Shown here: positions 25,509 through 35,611 of the stretch, piece after piece
Position numbering within the stretch: position 1 is the stretch's first letter
Layout: each line of letters opens with the position of its first letter
Notes under the pieces: model-generated
What the model saw: the letters and a program-made list of their open reading frames with translations, nothing else
The model's database searches: none
What the model was told of the DNA's origin: nothing
Assembly (NCBI GenBank): GCA_030407085.1
Contig: CM059586.1
Location: forward strand, 86,611,501 to 86,675,500
DNA length: 64,000 nt
Reading direction: 5' to 3'
DNA from: Trichopria drosophilae
Lineage: Eukaryota; Arthropoda; Insecta; Hymenoptera; Diapriidae
Made by a program: the position numbers and the translations under genes

Positions 25509-26049
25509 GTCGGATATCGCGAGAATATACCGTGCAATAAAACTTTCTTCCACAGAATTTCATCAAAAAAATCTTAACAGTATCAAAATAATTTTGCTCG
25601 AAAATGGATACCCATCACTTTCTATTGAACAAACAATTAAAAAACGTTTACAATTTCTAAATTCAACAATACAAAATAATTTGAACCACAATAACAGCGA
25701 AAACATAATTAAAACAATTAGTTGCCGCTACATTAAAGGATTTTCTGAGCCCCTTGTAAACATTTTCAGGAATAAAAAAATAAGATTAGTTTCAACTCCC
25801 TACAAAACTAATATTGCACAAATTAAACCAGAAAAGGATGAACTACCTGTTGAAAAACTAAATGAGCATAAGAGAAACATTTTTGCAAAAAAATCTGAAC
25901 AGTTTTATGGTCTAACCCATCATCGACTAGAAACTGGGCACGATTTCGACTATACCAACACAAAAATTCATGCAAAGGAAAAAAACTGGAGAAAACTAGG
26001 TCACCTTCAAAACTACTATATAAAAAAGAGAACAATACAATCAACATGA
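25500..26049 (+). pseudogene. Penelope-like element: RT C-terminus joined to GIY-YIG remnant
   Basis: One open frame reads LSSTEFHQKNLNSIKIILLE, then NGYPSLSIEQTIKKRLQFL (the end of the Penelope RT region). It continues RYIKGFSEPLVNIFRNKKIR (linker before the nuclease) and GLTHHRLETGHDFDYTNTKI (the 3' part of the GIY-YIG domain, TGHxFD). The catalytic N-terminal half of GIY-YIG (the GIY and YIG strands) is missing: the frame passes directly from VEKLNEHKRNIFAKKSEQ to GLTHHR. This is an in-frame internal deletion. A hammerhead-like motif follows 190 bp downstream, as expected for this class. Confidence 0.75.
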
Positions 26050-26240
26050 GATTTGAAGTGTCGAAATTACCAGAAATTTATCATCTATTTCTCTAATCTT
26101 GGTAAAATAATAATTAACATTTATATATGCTCATAAATAACGGTTCCTATGTTCTTAGTACTTAAACACTAATACATATATAACCTTATATCCCGTGTTA
26201 TAGTATAAATACAGCAGAATCGCGCCGGCTTTTTCTATAT

Positions 26241-26280
26241 TTTCTAAAGAGGACTCAAATCAGAGTCGAAACGTCAAATT
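26241..26280 (+). ncRNA. Hammerhead-ribozyme-like motif downstream of Penelope fragment
   Basis: CTAAAGA (consensus CTGANGA), helix II GGACTC/GAGTC with loop AAATCA, then GAAAC and GTC. Helix I is weak (TTT/AAA). Position after a Penelope coding fragment supports the assignment; one core substitution suggests decay. Confidence 0.5.
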
Positions 26281-26879
26281 GAAAAATTTCTTTCTTCCAT
26301 TTAGACCCTTGCTTCATTTTGTTTATATAGTAAAATCTGTTGTCCTCCACTTGACCCTTAAACACACACGTTCATTTTAATTCCTTTGTTATTCTATATT
26401 TTTTCATTTTAATTAAACTTGTTCTCCCATCTTTAATATTTACTGAAAATAACTAATGACCGATACATACGAAAAACATTTACATACGCAAGAACGTCGT
26501 TTTCGTTGAAGGTGACCCACAGAATAAACATTCGAAATTTCTATTTGCGTGTGATAGAACTTTCAAGTTTTTCACGACTATTTCGTACAATATCTGGTTG
26601 ACAGATGGCAACATTCGTGAACTTCTTGATTACGGCTTTCTCGTACTGGAAGTACGTTTTGTTCAAAATAATCTAACTGAAAGATCGAGCAAAATTGATA
26701 TTGAGTGTGACTCTAGTGATACGATAATACTGCGCTTATTCGTACGACAATTTTGCTTTTAACTTTCTACCATTATAATTTCTTCTTATTTTTTCATTTT
26801 TTTTCGTTTTATCACTATTTACTCAAAATTTCTTCCATTTTTTACGTTCTCTATTCTGTCTCCTTGCTTTTGATATATA
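26281..26879. other. Between Penelope fragment and mariner relic
   Basis: AT- and pyrimidine-rich; no gene or clear repeat structure was seen. The mariner 5' terminus may lie here. Confidence 0.4.
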
Positions 26880-27959
26880 ACGTCTTTAACAGAAAAAGAA
26901 AGAATCGAAATCCTTATATAATACGAGGATGTAGTGATAAAAAAAGATCTTACGAACAAGTCGCCCAACAGTTTAATGATACCCATCCTGATCGTCTACC
27001 CATATCCAAATCAACTGTTTGTAAATATCGATGTTTCTCGATTTCACGATACTGGCTCTCTCAGAGATCGTCCAAAATCGGGGAGACCAAAAACGGCTAC
27101 AAACGAAGATAATAGTTTAGCAGTCTGTGCTTGTGTTGATGAGAAGGTCCATACTTCAGGTAGGAAGATTGCGTAACAAACAGGTATCGGCAAATCGTCT
27201 GTCCATGAAATACTAAGACAAAATAAGTTTCATCCATATACAATAAAATTTGTGCAAGAGCTTTCGGAAGACCATTTCGATCGCAGATTAGACTTTTGTG
27301 AGGAAATGATGAGACGGTGTGACGAAAATGACCTTTTCAAGTTCTGGACATGCTTCTCCGATGAAGCTACTTTTCAATTGAGTGGAGAAGTTAATAGTCA
27401 CAATATGCGATATTGGTCAGACGAAAATCCTCGTTGGATGAGAGATACCCACACACAATATCCACAGAAAATCAATGTTTGTGCTGGAATTTTGTGCAAT
27501 CAAATTGTTGGACCTTTCTTCGTTGAAAAGAATTTCACAGCTGTGGCGTACTTAAAATTATTGAATACCTATGTTATACCAGTAATCCAAAATATTACTG
27601 GTACAGCATTGGACAATGTCTGGTTTCAACAGGATGGTGCTCCGAATCATTTTGGTTTGATTGTACGCAATCGATTGAACAAAAATTTTCCCGGGCGTTG
27701 GGTCGGCAGGAGAGGTTCGATTGAGTGGCCACCAAGGTCACCGGATCTAACGCCTCTGGATTATTTTTACTGGGGTTTTTTGAAGAACAAGGTGGTACGA
27801 AACAAAGCCTATAGACATTGATGAGTTAAAGGCAAGAATAGTTCAATGTTCTAATTCGTTATCTCAAGAAACGCTGCAAAAAGTAAATGATAACTTCTAT
27901 GCACGAGTGGGATATTGCCAAGTTGCTGAAGGACATCAATTTGAACATCTCATTCAGTA
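26880..27959 (+). pseudogene. Mariner-family transposase relic, DD41D (rosa-like)
   Basis: DNA cut-and-paste transposase. N-terminal helix-turn-helix part (YEQVAQQFNDTHPDRLPISK), then a frame change to GSLRDRPKSGRPKTATNED and GRKIA, then a stop (27174-27176), then QTGIGKSSVHEILRQNKFHP. The catalytic region is open: FSDEATFQLSGEVN (first Asp), VWFQQDGAPNH (second Asp), SPDLTPLDYFYWGFLKNK (third Asp). I count 41 residues between the second and third Asp, the spacing described for the rosa mariner family. A frameshift near 27800 leads to IDIDELKARI and GHQFEHLIQ, ending at 27959. Two frameshifts and one stop make it inactive. Terminal inverted repeats were not found. Confidence 0.85.
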
Positions 27960-28286
27960 GTTGGCACAAGCTTAATAAAATACTAGAAATATTAAGATAA
28001 AAGATTCTCAAAATTGTTCACCTCCTCGCGGTGAGAATCGGGAAACTTTGAAATAGTTAAAGGCAAAGGACGCCACTACAAATTTTTGTAGAGAATTTAA
28101 TGCTGTATCTTTTTTATTTGAAACATTTTTTAATAAAATTTGTATTTTCATTTACAAAATAAATGCAAAAAAACTACGTAATTGGGGCTAATGTTTTTTA
28201 GTAATGGACGGATGGATCTGCGCCAAAATCTAATCAGATCTAAGTTATGCCAAGACACGTATTTAAAAAAAACGACTCGCATAATG

Positions 28287-28550
28287 AAAGGGTTTTATCT
28301 GAAAATAAAACCGGTATTATGTGGTCTTCCTTATCCGGAACATATTTAATTCCCTACTTTGTAATAACTATTGAAAACGAAACAATAAACTGCGTCATAG
28401 TGAGTTACTAACTGGAGACAATTCTATTCTTAATTCCAAGTGCAATAAGGACCGAAGGCTGAAGTATAGGATGTCTTGTCTCACAATATACGTTCCGCAT
28501 AAGGAAGACCACATAATACCGATTTTATTTTCAGGTAAAACCCTTTTATT
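28287..28550. mobile_element. Short foldback element
   Basis: AGGGTTTTATCTGAAAATAA and TATTATGTGGTCTTCCTTAT on the left are inverted at 28492-28550. Length is about 264 bp; no coding content. Confidence 0.7.
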
Positions 28551-28552
28551 TT

Positions 28553-29908
28553 TAGAAAATTTGACATGTTTTATCTCCGAAAATGTACATTTTCTGTAAA
28601 ATTCACAACAAATATTTTTTATTTAGAATTGTCGAAAGAATCTAAAAGAAATTTTGACCCGACTAAAAAACATTAAATTTTTAACATTTTCAAAACAAAG
28701 ACACAATTTTGTTATAAATTTGAAGGATAAACTTCCGAAAACGCCCCCAACCGATTTTAATGTACATTGGTATACTTACGTATTTCGGGGTGCTGATTAC
28801 GGAAATAATAATGAAAATTGGCGCAAATTTTATTTTCATGGTGAAAACCTTAAAAAAACACCATAATTTATGTTTTTTTTTTGCAATTATCTCATAATTT
28901 TCTCAAAATTTCGAAAAATCCTTCCAATAAAAGTTGTAGATTTGATCGAAATACACATTTTATATTCTATGCATATTCCCGCCAAAATCGACAGTTTTTG
29001 AGAAAAATTGAAAAAACTACAAAACACCATGCATAGCCCTAACAATGCCTAAAAGCATATGCGTGCCCTAAAATTAACCTAAACTAACCAGTCAGAACTC
29101 TACCTAGCCCTAATAATGCGTGAAAGCATATGGGTGCCCAAAAAAACTAACCTAAGCTATCCAGTCACAAGTCTGCCTAGCCCTACCAATGCCTAAAAGC
29201 ATATGGGTGCCCTAAAACTAACCTAACCTAACCAGTCAGAACTCTGCCTAGCCCTAACAATGCCTAAAAGCATATGGGTGCCTTAAAACTAACCTAACCT
29301 AACCAGTCACTACTCTGCCTAGCCCTAACAATGCCTAAAAGCATATGCGTGCCCTAAAACTAACCTAACCTAACCAGTCTGAACTCCACCTATCCCTAGC
29401 AATGCCAAAAAGAATATGCGTATCGCTACGTGGAATTCATGTTATAATTGATCGTTTTCATAGTATTTTGTCGTTTTTTCGATTTTTCTCAAAAACTATC
29501 GATTTTGGCGGGAATATGCATTTATAATCTAAAATGGGTATTTCGATCAAATCTACAACTTTTATTGGAAGAATTTTTCGAAATTGTGAGAATTTTAGGA
29601 GATAATTGAAAAAAGCCATAAATTATGGTGGTTTTTTTACAGTTTTCACCATGAAAATAAAATTTGCGCCAATTTTCATTATCGTTTCCGTAATCAGCAC
29701 CCCGAAATACGTAAGTATACCAATGTACATTAAAATCGGTTGGGGGCGTTTTCGGAAGTACCCCCAATTTGAAAATTTGATTTTTTTGGTAGGTACTGAG
29801 AAAATTTGATTAGATTCTTTGGACAATTTTGAACCAAACATATCTCTTGTAAATTTTTCGTTAAATGAATATTTTCGGGGATAAAAATATCAAATTGAAA
29901 AAAAATGC
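28553..29908. mobile_element. Foldback element with 71-bp minisatellite in the loop
   Basis: Arms 28553-29020 and 29440-29908 are inverted copies. The same peptide (PPTDFNVHWYTYVFRGADYG) can be read from the plus strand at about 28741 and the minus strand at about 29755, which shows the symmetry rather than a gene. The loop carries the tandem repeat at 29030-29415. Confidence 0.8.
29030..29415. repeat. 71-bp tandem repeat (about 5 copies)
   Basis: Unit landmarks GCCTAGCCCTAACAATGCC, AAAGCATATGGGTGCCCT and AACTAACCTAACCTAACCAG recur every 71 bp (29174, 29245, 29316, about 29387). Each unit embeds a short CCTAACCTAACC telomere-like run. Copies differ at a few bases. Confidence 0.9.
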
Positions 29909-30435
29909 AATTTTCGCAGTAAAATTTCCCCTTTGTCCCCCTTATTTCAAGATTAAGATACATGCTCAGTTTGAAATTTTGACACATGTAACCTAACATC
30001 ATAAACTTTTATTTCCTATACAGTTTTACCCCAAATTTCTGGTCCAGAAACAGTCCAAAATACAATAAACCGTTTACTAGTCCTAATAGCAATTTTCTAA
30101 TTTTACTATAAAAGGTCAATTTTTTAAAAACTGCTCGACAGATTGTTTAGTTTTTTGATGAAAATACTCAGAAAGGTCACCAGCACCATGCTGCAGACTC
30201 ATTCAAAGAATCCAATTTTAGAATATTTCAACACACGTTATACTTCGTAATTTTATTACTTTTCTAATTCTAATTTTACAATAAAAAGTCAATTTTTTTT
30301 TAATAAATGGCTCTACCGATTATTCAAACTTTTATATGAAAATACTTAGAAAAGTCAACAGTACTAGAGTCCTCAAGAAAATTCCTTTAAGGGAAAACAT
30401 TTTATTTAACTCTCCTCCATCCCTCCCTCCTTTCA
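29909..30435. repeat. Imperfect direct repeat of about 180 bp, otherwise featureless
   Basis: AAAAAGTCAATTTTTT, then GATTATTCAAACTTTTATATG, then GAAAATACTTAGAAA (30284-30350) parallels 30110-30175. No gene was recognised. Confidence 0.5.
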
Positions 30436-30799
30436 CTTGCGCACTAGGACGACTATAGCCTATCAAACTACATTGTTTCCTTAGGGCCAAAAAATTACTC
30501 GTGCTCAGGAGGGTTAAAGTTATTTTAAGCCCACTGTGAACAGTATTGAAACAGGTTCGAAACGCAATTTGAAACAATTTCACGAGCAAATGGGCAAAAA
30601 GTTGTTGATTTAAAGCCTTAAAGTTCATCATGTAACCTAATACGGTGCTCTTGTTGTTGCGGATATGTTCGAGTTACGGGATTTTGTTCTCGGTAATAGA
30701 GACATCTATAATAATTAAATTCACATTAAGATTAATTAAATTATTTTATTTCTTTAGTTTACAAATATATGCACTATCACTTCTCTTTGTCACTCTAGC

Positions 30800-33447
30800 A
30801 ATGTCATCTTCATAATAAGATAATCAGTGAAGCATATATGCGGCATCTGGGCTCCAACACGCAATGTTGTAGAAGCTACCTATAAATTGATTCTGAAAAG
30901 TAAAGAAATATTAATTTTCAATTACAAATCATTTTACGTTACATATATATCTATTATTTATACACTACTATGTTTAAAATATTTATGAAAACAATAACAA
31001 ACCTTTTTAAGTTGTTCCTCAGTTCGAATTCTTGATGCAAGATCTCGCCAGAGAAATCCCGTAGATACTTTAAGATTTATGGAAAAATAAAAATTATTAT
31101 TCTTCATTAAAGTTACGTATATCGGTGTAAATATTAAGTCAATAAACTCTATTTCTTCGAAACCGAAGAACTAAATTTAAATGATTGAATCTTTATTCCA
31201 TTCAGACAGAAGAGCTACGGTTATATTCTTGTGATGGTTCAAGAAATATTATTCAATGATTACAAAATATTTCAATTATTACCTTGGGTCTACCAATAAA
31301 TAATCCAGCACGATATCGACCCCATGAGAAGAATGTTCCAAAATCGCATTTACAGCTATCGTGATATGTAGCAATGGTTTTGCATCCATGGAAGGCGTTA
31401 AGAAATCAGCCAGAAAGCTGCTATTAGAGGAGCATGCTAGTGAATTTAAAATGTTCCCTTTTAAATGATTTTCAGACATCCCTAGAGCTTTGGTGATAAG
31501 TTTTTGCGGCGTCTGCGCGTCAGCATCTCTCATGCCAGCGCGAAGTATATGGCCTGGAAGAGTCCTAAATGTTTGATTAAAAACGTCTACATTAGTTGAC
31601 CCGACAAATAAGTAAATAATTATTTTATGTACTACAGAACTATTTATTTTACTATTATTACTAAATATTTATTTTTTTAATTCTGGTTGTAAAATTATAA
31701 CATTATCATTTGTTAAAATTTAAAGTAATAAATGGCTTTTGCCTTAAGGATTGTTGTTATTATTTAATTTGTAGCTTTCGAGAGAGGAGCTTTTAATAAT
31801 ATAATAGGAGGAGAGGGGGGTGCTTAATGCAAGAAAAGGGATGGAATATATGGTAAGACATGATTTTATCAAAACCTTGAAAGTAGGAGAATGGATTGCC
31901 ATGAATGGGAGAAGGAAAGGAGATGACGGAGGGGAATTGAGATATCAGAAACGTGAAATTGATCAGTCATAGACTTTGGGAATAAAAAATTGGAGGGCGT
32001 AGGGAAATGTGAAACGAATGGAAGTCGAACGTAGGGACGAAATCAGTACACAAACCCATTAATGTGGATTTTGGAAACTCATGGAAAAGAGAGGATGAAG
32101 AGGAAGAAGCAGTAATAGTTAATGATTGATAGGAAAGCGGAAGAGAGCATTATAGGAAAGAAATATGAAAAATAATATGGGTACGAGAGAAAGGAGCGGT
32201 AGAGGAATGGGAAGAATTGAAAAAAGAGAGAATAGGATAACAGTAAAGATAAATAGAAAAACGAAAGTGAAAAGAGGTAGATGGTGCCTTTGAAGGGATA
32301 GCGAATGTAGAGAAAACAAGAAACTAATAACTTGATTAATAAATTAAGGAATGAATATAGGAAAGAACGAGGGTCGGAAATTTATAAATAAAGGAAAAAA
32401 GATAGAGGAGGGGTGAGTATGGATATCAAAATGGAGGAAAAGGTAAAATATTTTATGGAAACACAGGAACAATAAATGAAAATAAAAGTGGAACTAAAAG
32501 ACAAAAGAGTGTAAAAACATAAGAGGAGTCCAAAATTCAGTCAAGAAGAGATTGAGAATAAAATAAGAAAGTTAGAAAATTTTGAAGTAGCAGGGCTCAA
32601 CGAAATTAGTAACGAGGCGTACAAAGAAGGATGAGATGAGATAGAGAAGTTAAGAAAAGTGACAAAAATGGTGTGGAAACGGGAGCGTTTCCAGAAAAAT
32701 GGAGTGTGTGGGCGGTGGTCCTTAATGGAAAAATTATTAAAACAGTCGACATCCCGTTACTGAATACTGTCGGGACATGTAAATTTCCAGTAACGAATAT
32801 TTCGGGAGGAAATATCGATACCCCACCTCCAACTTTTTCTCCTTAACAGAAACCTGTATTCTGTCGACGCGCATTTTCAACATCTTCAAAACTTTTAAAG
32901 GGGTTTGAAGTTGAGGTACCGATCAAAGAGAAATTATTCGAACAAAAAATGGGTAAATGTGAGATGATAATGGAGATTCTCCATTGGAGAAAGTAGGAGT
33001 TGTCAAAGAAGTTTCGAACGAGGATGGAAGAAGTTATGAATGGATGAAAATGATCGAAACAGTAAGAGCAGAACCATGGTATAACCAGAAAGGTGTAGCA
33101 ATTATGATGATGCGCAGTGAACAGCCAATCACAACACAATAAGTTTTCTCGATTCCAAGAATTCATAAACAATTCAGTAGCCTGAAAAATCTTACAGAAT
33201 TGTGGTTGGTCGCTCTCGATTTTCCTCCCTTCTCTACATGCTCCTTGCTACACCTTTCTTATTATACCATGCGCAGAACGAGAGAAAGAAGAAGAGAGAA
33301 GAGGTATTTAGGCTAATATAAGAAAAAAAATGTAAACAACTTCACTCCCGTGAATGATACCTGGACCAAGTCAAAATTTGAAAGTATAATTCAACAACTT
33401 ACGTGTTAGATGACGTATTCTCCAGCCAAGGATAAAATATATCGGCT
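30800..33447 (-). pseudogene. Partial aminopeptidase copy C (exons 8-11 only, disrupted)
   Basis: Homologous to the 3' end of gene B. Exon 8 fragment 33447-33403, exon 9 31564-31283, exon 10 31067-31003 and exon 11 from 30891. Exon 9 keeps an open frame ending [12 protein letters not shown]. Exon 10 carries one extra G relative to B (near 31059), shifting the frame if the same acceptor is used. Exon 11 has an in-frame TGA after SPDAAYMLH where B reads MLRWLSYY. Exon 8 is cut at about 33447, where sequence belonging to a DIRS-like element begins; exons 1-7 were not found to the right. The copy therefore cannot encode an aminopeptidase. Its value is as an outgroup to B for dating insertions. 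Confidence 0.82.
33075..33271. mobile_element. hAT-like MITE in pseudogene C intron (8-bp target duplication)
   Basis: Termini CATGGTATAA and the inverse TTATACCATG; subterminal AAAGGTGTAGCAA pairs with TTGCTACACCTTT. Flanked by AGCAGAAC (33067-33074) and CGCAGAAC (33272-33279). The paralogous site near 19353-19360 has a single AGCAGAAC, giving the empty site. An 8-bp duplication is typical of hAT elements. Confidence 0.8.
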
Positions 33448-33639
33448 TCGTAATCAAAAAACCCCTGGTTCAACCCCGGCCTCTGCCATCTGTTATCGGG
33501 ACACCTCTGTATTTGTTTATTTATAAGTGTCTAATAACGCCAAAGCTCAGGTGGTTCAGATTCCACCTTCATAAACTTAAGGTCCCGTCGACGTAAAATA
33601 ATATAAAAAAAAAATATTTATACTAAGAGGAATTTAACT

Positions 33640-34235
33640 GTTTTGCATATAAGAAAATCGTTAAAACATGGGAAAATCCCGAAAAAGATTTATTCGCTTC
33701 GAGAACGAATTATAAAATAAACAAGTTTTGTTCTTGGAAGAAAGATCCTGAGGCTTGGGCTGTTGATGCCTTCACTTTAAATTGCGGAAACTTTTATTTT
33801 TATGCTTTCCCACCTTTTTCTATGGTTCTAATGTGTCTTCAAAATATACGAAATGATAAAGCATGTGGTATTTCATCGTTCCAAATTGGCATTCCCAACC
33901 GTGATATCCTTTGTTTAAATATATGCTTGTGGAAGAACCTATAATATTTCTGTCATCTTTTGATCTTTTATTATCTCCCTGCAGGTCTCTTATTCATCTA
34001 TTAACGAATCACCTCTCCCTGGTTGCAGGAAAAGTTTAAGAATTGCTTGCAGAAGAAAAAATTTAGCAGAGAATTTCATAAACATTTTAATGTTATCACT
34101 AACCGACTCTGCAATACGTCAATACAAATGTGGTCTAAAAAGTTGGTGGAAATTTTGTGTCGAGCATAAACTTGATCCTTTTAAAATAGGTACTCTGGAA
34201 GTGTTAAGATTTCTATCACATTGATTCCAGAATGG
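33640..34235 (+). pseudogene. DIRS RNase H fragment and recombinase N-terminus
   Basis: Broken frames read FCSWKKDPEAWAVDAFTLN and FYFYAFPPFSMVLMCLQNIR (end of the DIRS RT/RNase H region). Then come LTDSAIRQYKCGLKSWWKFC and FKIGTLEVLRFLSH, the N-terminal core-binding part of the DIRS tyrosine recombinase. The frame breaks where LINE DNA is inserted after VSYGAF. Confidence 0.65.
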
Positions 34236-34244
34236 TGTTTCTTA

Positions 34245-34890
34245 TGGAGCTTTTTTTGGTCTGACGTTTTATCGGAGGGTTGGAACACTCGCATCCACAA
34301 CCTTTTAGAGTCCTCGAGGACATCCCTTATGGCATCCGATATCCAGAGAACCCTTGGTTCTTCCTCACTAATTTTTCACGTGCATCGGACCCTCTGAGTA
34401 TCCCCGTCTAGCTCCCAGAGCGTGCACCGTTCACCCCTCTTCGCACCAAGCTGCAGGTGAGACTTGCTACACGATTTGTTTTAGGTTATGTCACCATGCG
34501 CCTTAAACCGGAGAGAGCTTGTATATGCTGCGAGTCTGGTTCGCTGGAGACCATCGAACACATACTCCTTTTTTGTTTAAAACCACTATAAATGACAATT
34601 CAGCCCACTCCTCAAAAATAATCGACTCATTCTCCGCAAAGTTTACAATTACCGGAAATCTCGCTTTTTATATAATTGGAATTATATGGCCATCTCATCC
34701 GCGCGCACGCTTACCAAAAATCAACGACGTTCTGACACCGTTTACAATTCGGGTTGAACTCACTGCTGCGAGTTCAATTTTCTACCCTATCTCTTTTTTT
34801 TTATTTGTATATAGCGATTTCTTTTTATGAACTTTTATATGCACCGTATCACTCTGCCTGCACCATGATGCTCATTTGTAATTATCCTTA
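34245..34890 (+). mobile_element. Nested LINE 3' fragment inside the DIRS element
   Basis: A frame around 34440-34580 reads LRTKLQVRLATRFVLGYVTM and CICCESGSLETIEHILLFC. This is the Cys/His motif found after the reverse transcriptase in Jockey/I/R1-type LINEs. It interrupts the DIRS recombinase between VSYGAF and LKGNKFYYYG. Confidence 0.6.
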
Positions 34891-34896
34891 TAGACA

Positions 34897-35289
34897 TTGC
34901 ATCTGAAAGGAAATAAATTCTACTACTATGGAACCCTTATTAACAAAGAAAGATTAGCAATAGCTCTGATTAACGATAACGATTTATCGAAAGATCCGTT
35001 AATTCGTCGTTTTTTCAAAGTGGTGTATAAACTTAGGAAATATAGTGAAGTTTGGGATGTTGAAGTTATCTTAAACTGGGCGAAGAAAATGGACCCACTT
35101 GAAAATTTAAATCTAAAAAATTTTACCTATAAATTAGTTATTCCTTTAGCATTAGCAACAGCCCACAGAGTCCAAACTCTAGCTTTAATTAAAATTAAAA
35201 ATATAACTATATCTGAAGATGGAGTTCAAATAAGAATTACTAATGCCATAAAAACATCAAAATTAGGAAGTGCTGAACCAAACTTTTAA
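34897..35289 (+). pseudogene. DIRS tyrosine recombinase, catalytic part (truncated)
   Basis: Open frame with KDPLIRRFFKVVYKLRKY, WDVEVILNWAKKMDPLENL and VIPLALATAHRVQTLALIKI. The Arg in HRVQTL corresponds to the first catalytic Arg of tyrosine recombinases. The frame closes at 35289, before the conserved HxxR and Tyr; downstream sequence (to about 35400) is out of frame. The enzyme would catalyse element integration as a circle. Confidence 0.7.
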
Positions 35290-35611
35290 ATATCTTTTTT
35301 TAGAAAAAGATCGAAGATATGTGTATGGCGAAAACATTAATTCATTATTTGAATGGCACCGAAACATTACGGAAAAATGAAGAAAATCTATTTGTAACTA
35401 TCAACAAACTTTCCTCTTAGGAGATTTCCTCCTTCAATGTAGATTTTTGGAACATTGAGTTATTTATCTTTTTTTTTTTTTAATATTATTTTACGTCGAC
35501 TTTTGTGAACCCAAATGGGACTAAATTGCTACGGGACCTACCGTTTATGAAGGTGAAATCCGAACCACCTGAGCTTTGGCGTTATTAGACACTTATAAAC
35601 AAATATAGAGT

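Larger units (their letters stand above)
30436..33447. repeat. Segmental duplication, copy 2
   Basis: Partner of 16118-19525. It contains pseudogene C and the same GA-rich LINE remnant, and it is truncated on the right by the DIRS-like element starting near 33448. Confidence 0.85.
33507..35611 (+). mobile_element. DIRS-like retrotransposon relic with inverted terminal repeats and nested LINE
   Basis: Inverted terminal repeats of about 100-125 bp (33507-33604 and 35483-35611) share AAGTGTCTAATAACGCCAAA and TATGAAGGTG-type blocks; inverted ends are characteristic of DIRS elements. Between them lie RNase H and tyrosine recombinase remnants. The left side abuts exon 8 of aminopeptidase copy C at about 33447. 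The 33448-33506 stretch (CCTGGTTCAACCCCGGCC) is not matched on the right. Confidence 0.75.

Noticed and set aside
29030..29415. Evenly spaced repeats resembling a CRISPR array
   Set aside because: Units are contiguous 71-bp tandem copies without variable spacers, in eukaryotic DNA.
33448..33570. tRNA-like B-box sequences (GGTTCAACCCC, GGTTCAGATTCC)
   Set aside because: No complete cloverleaf or A-box at proper spacing could be drawn; treated as part of the DIRS terminus or a SINE-like scrap.
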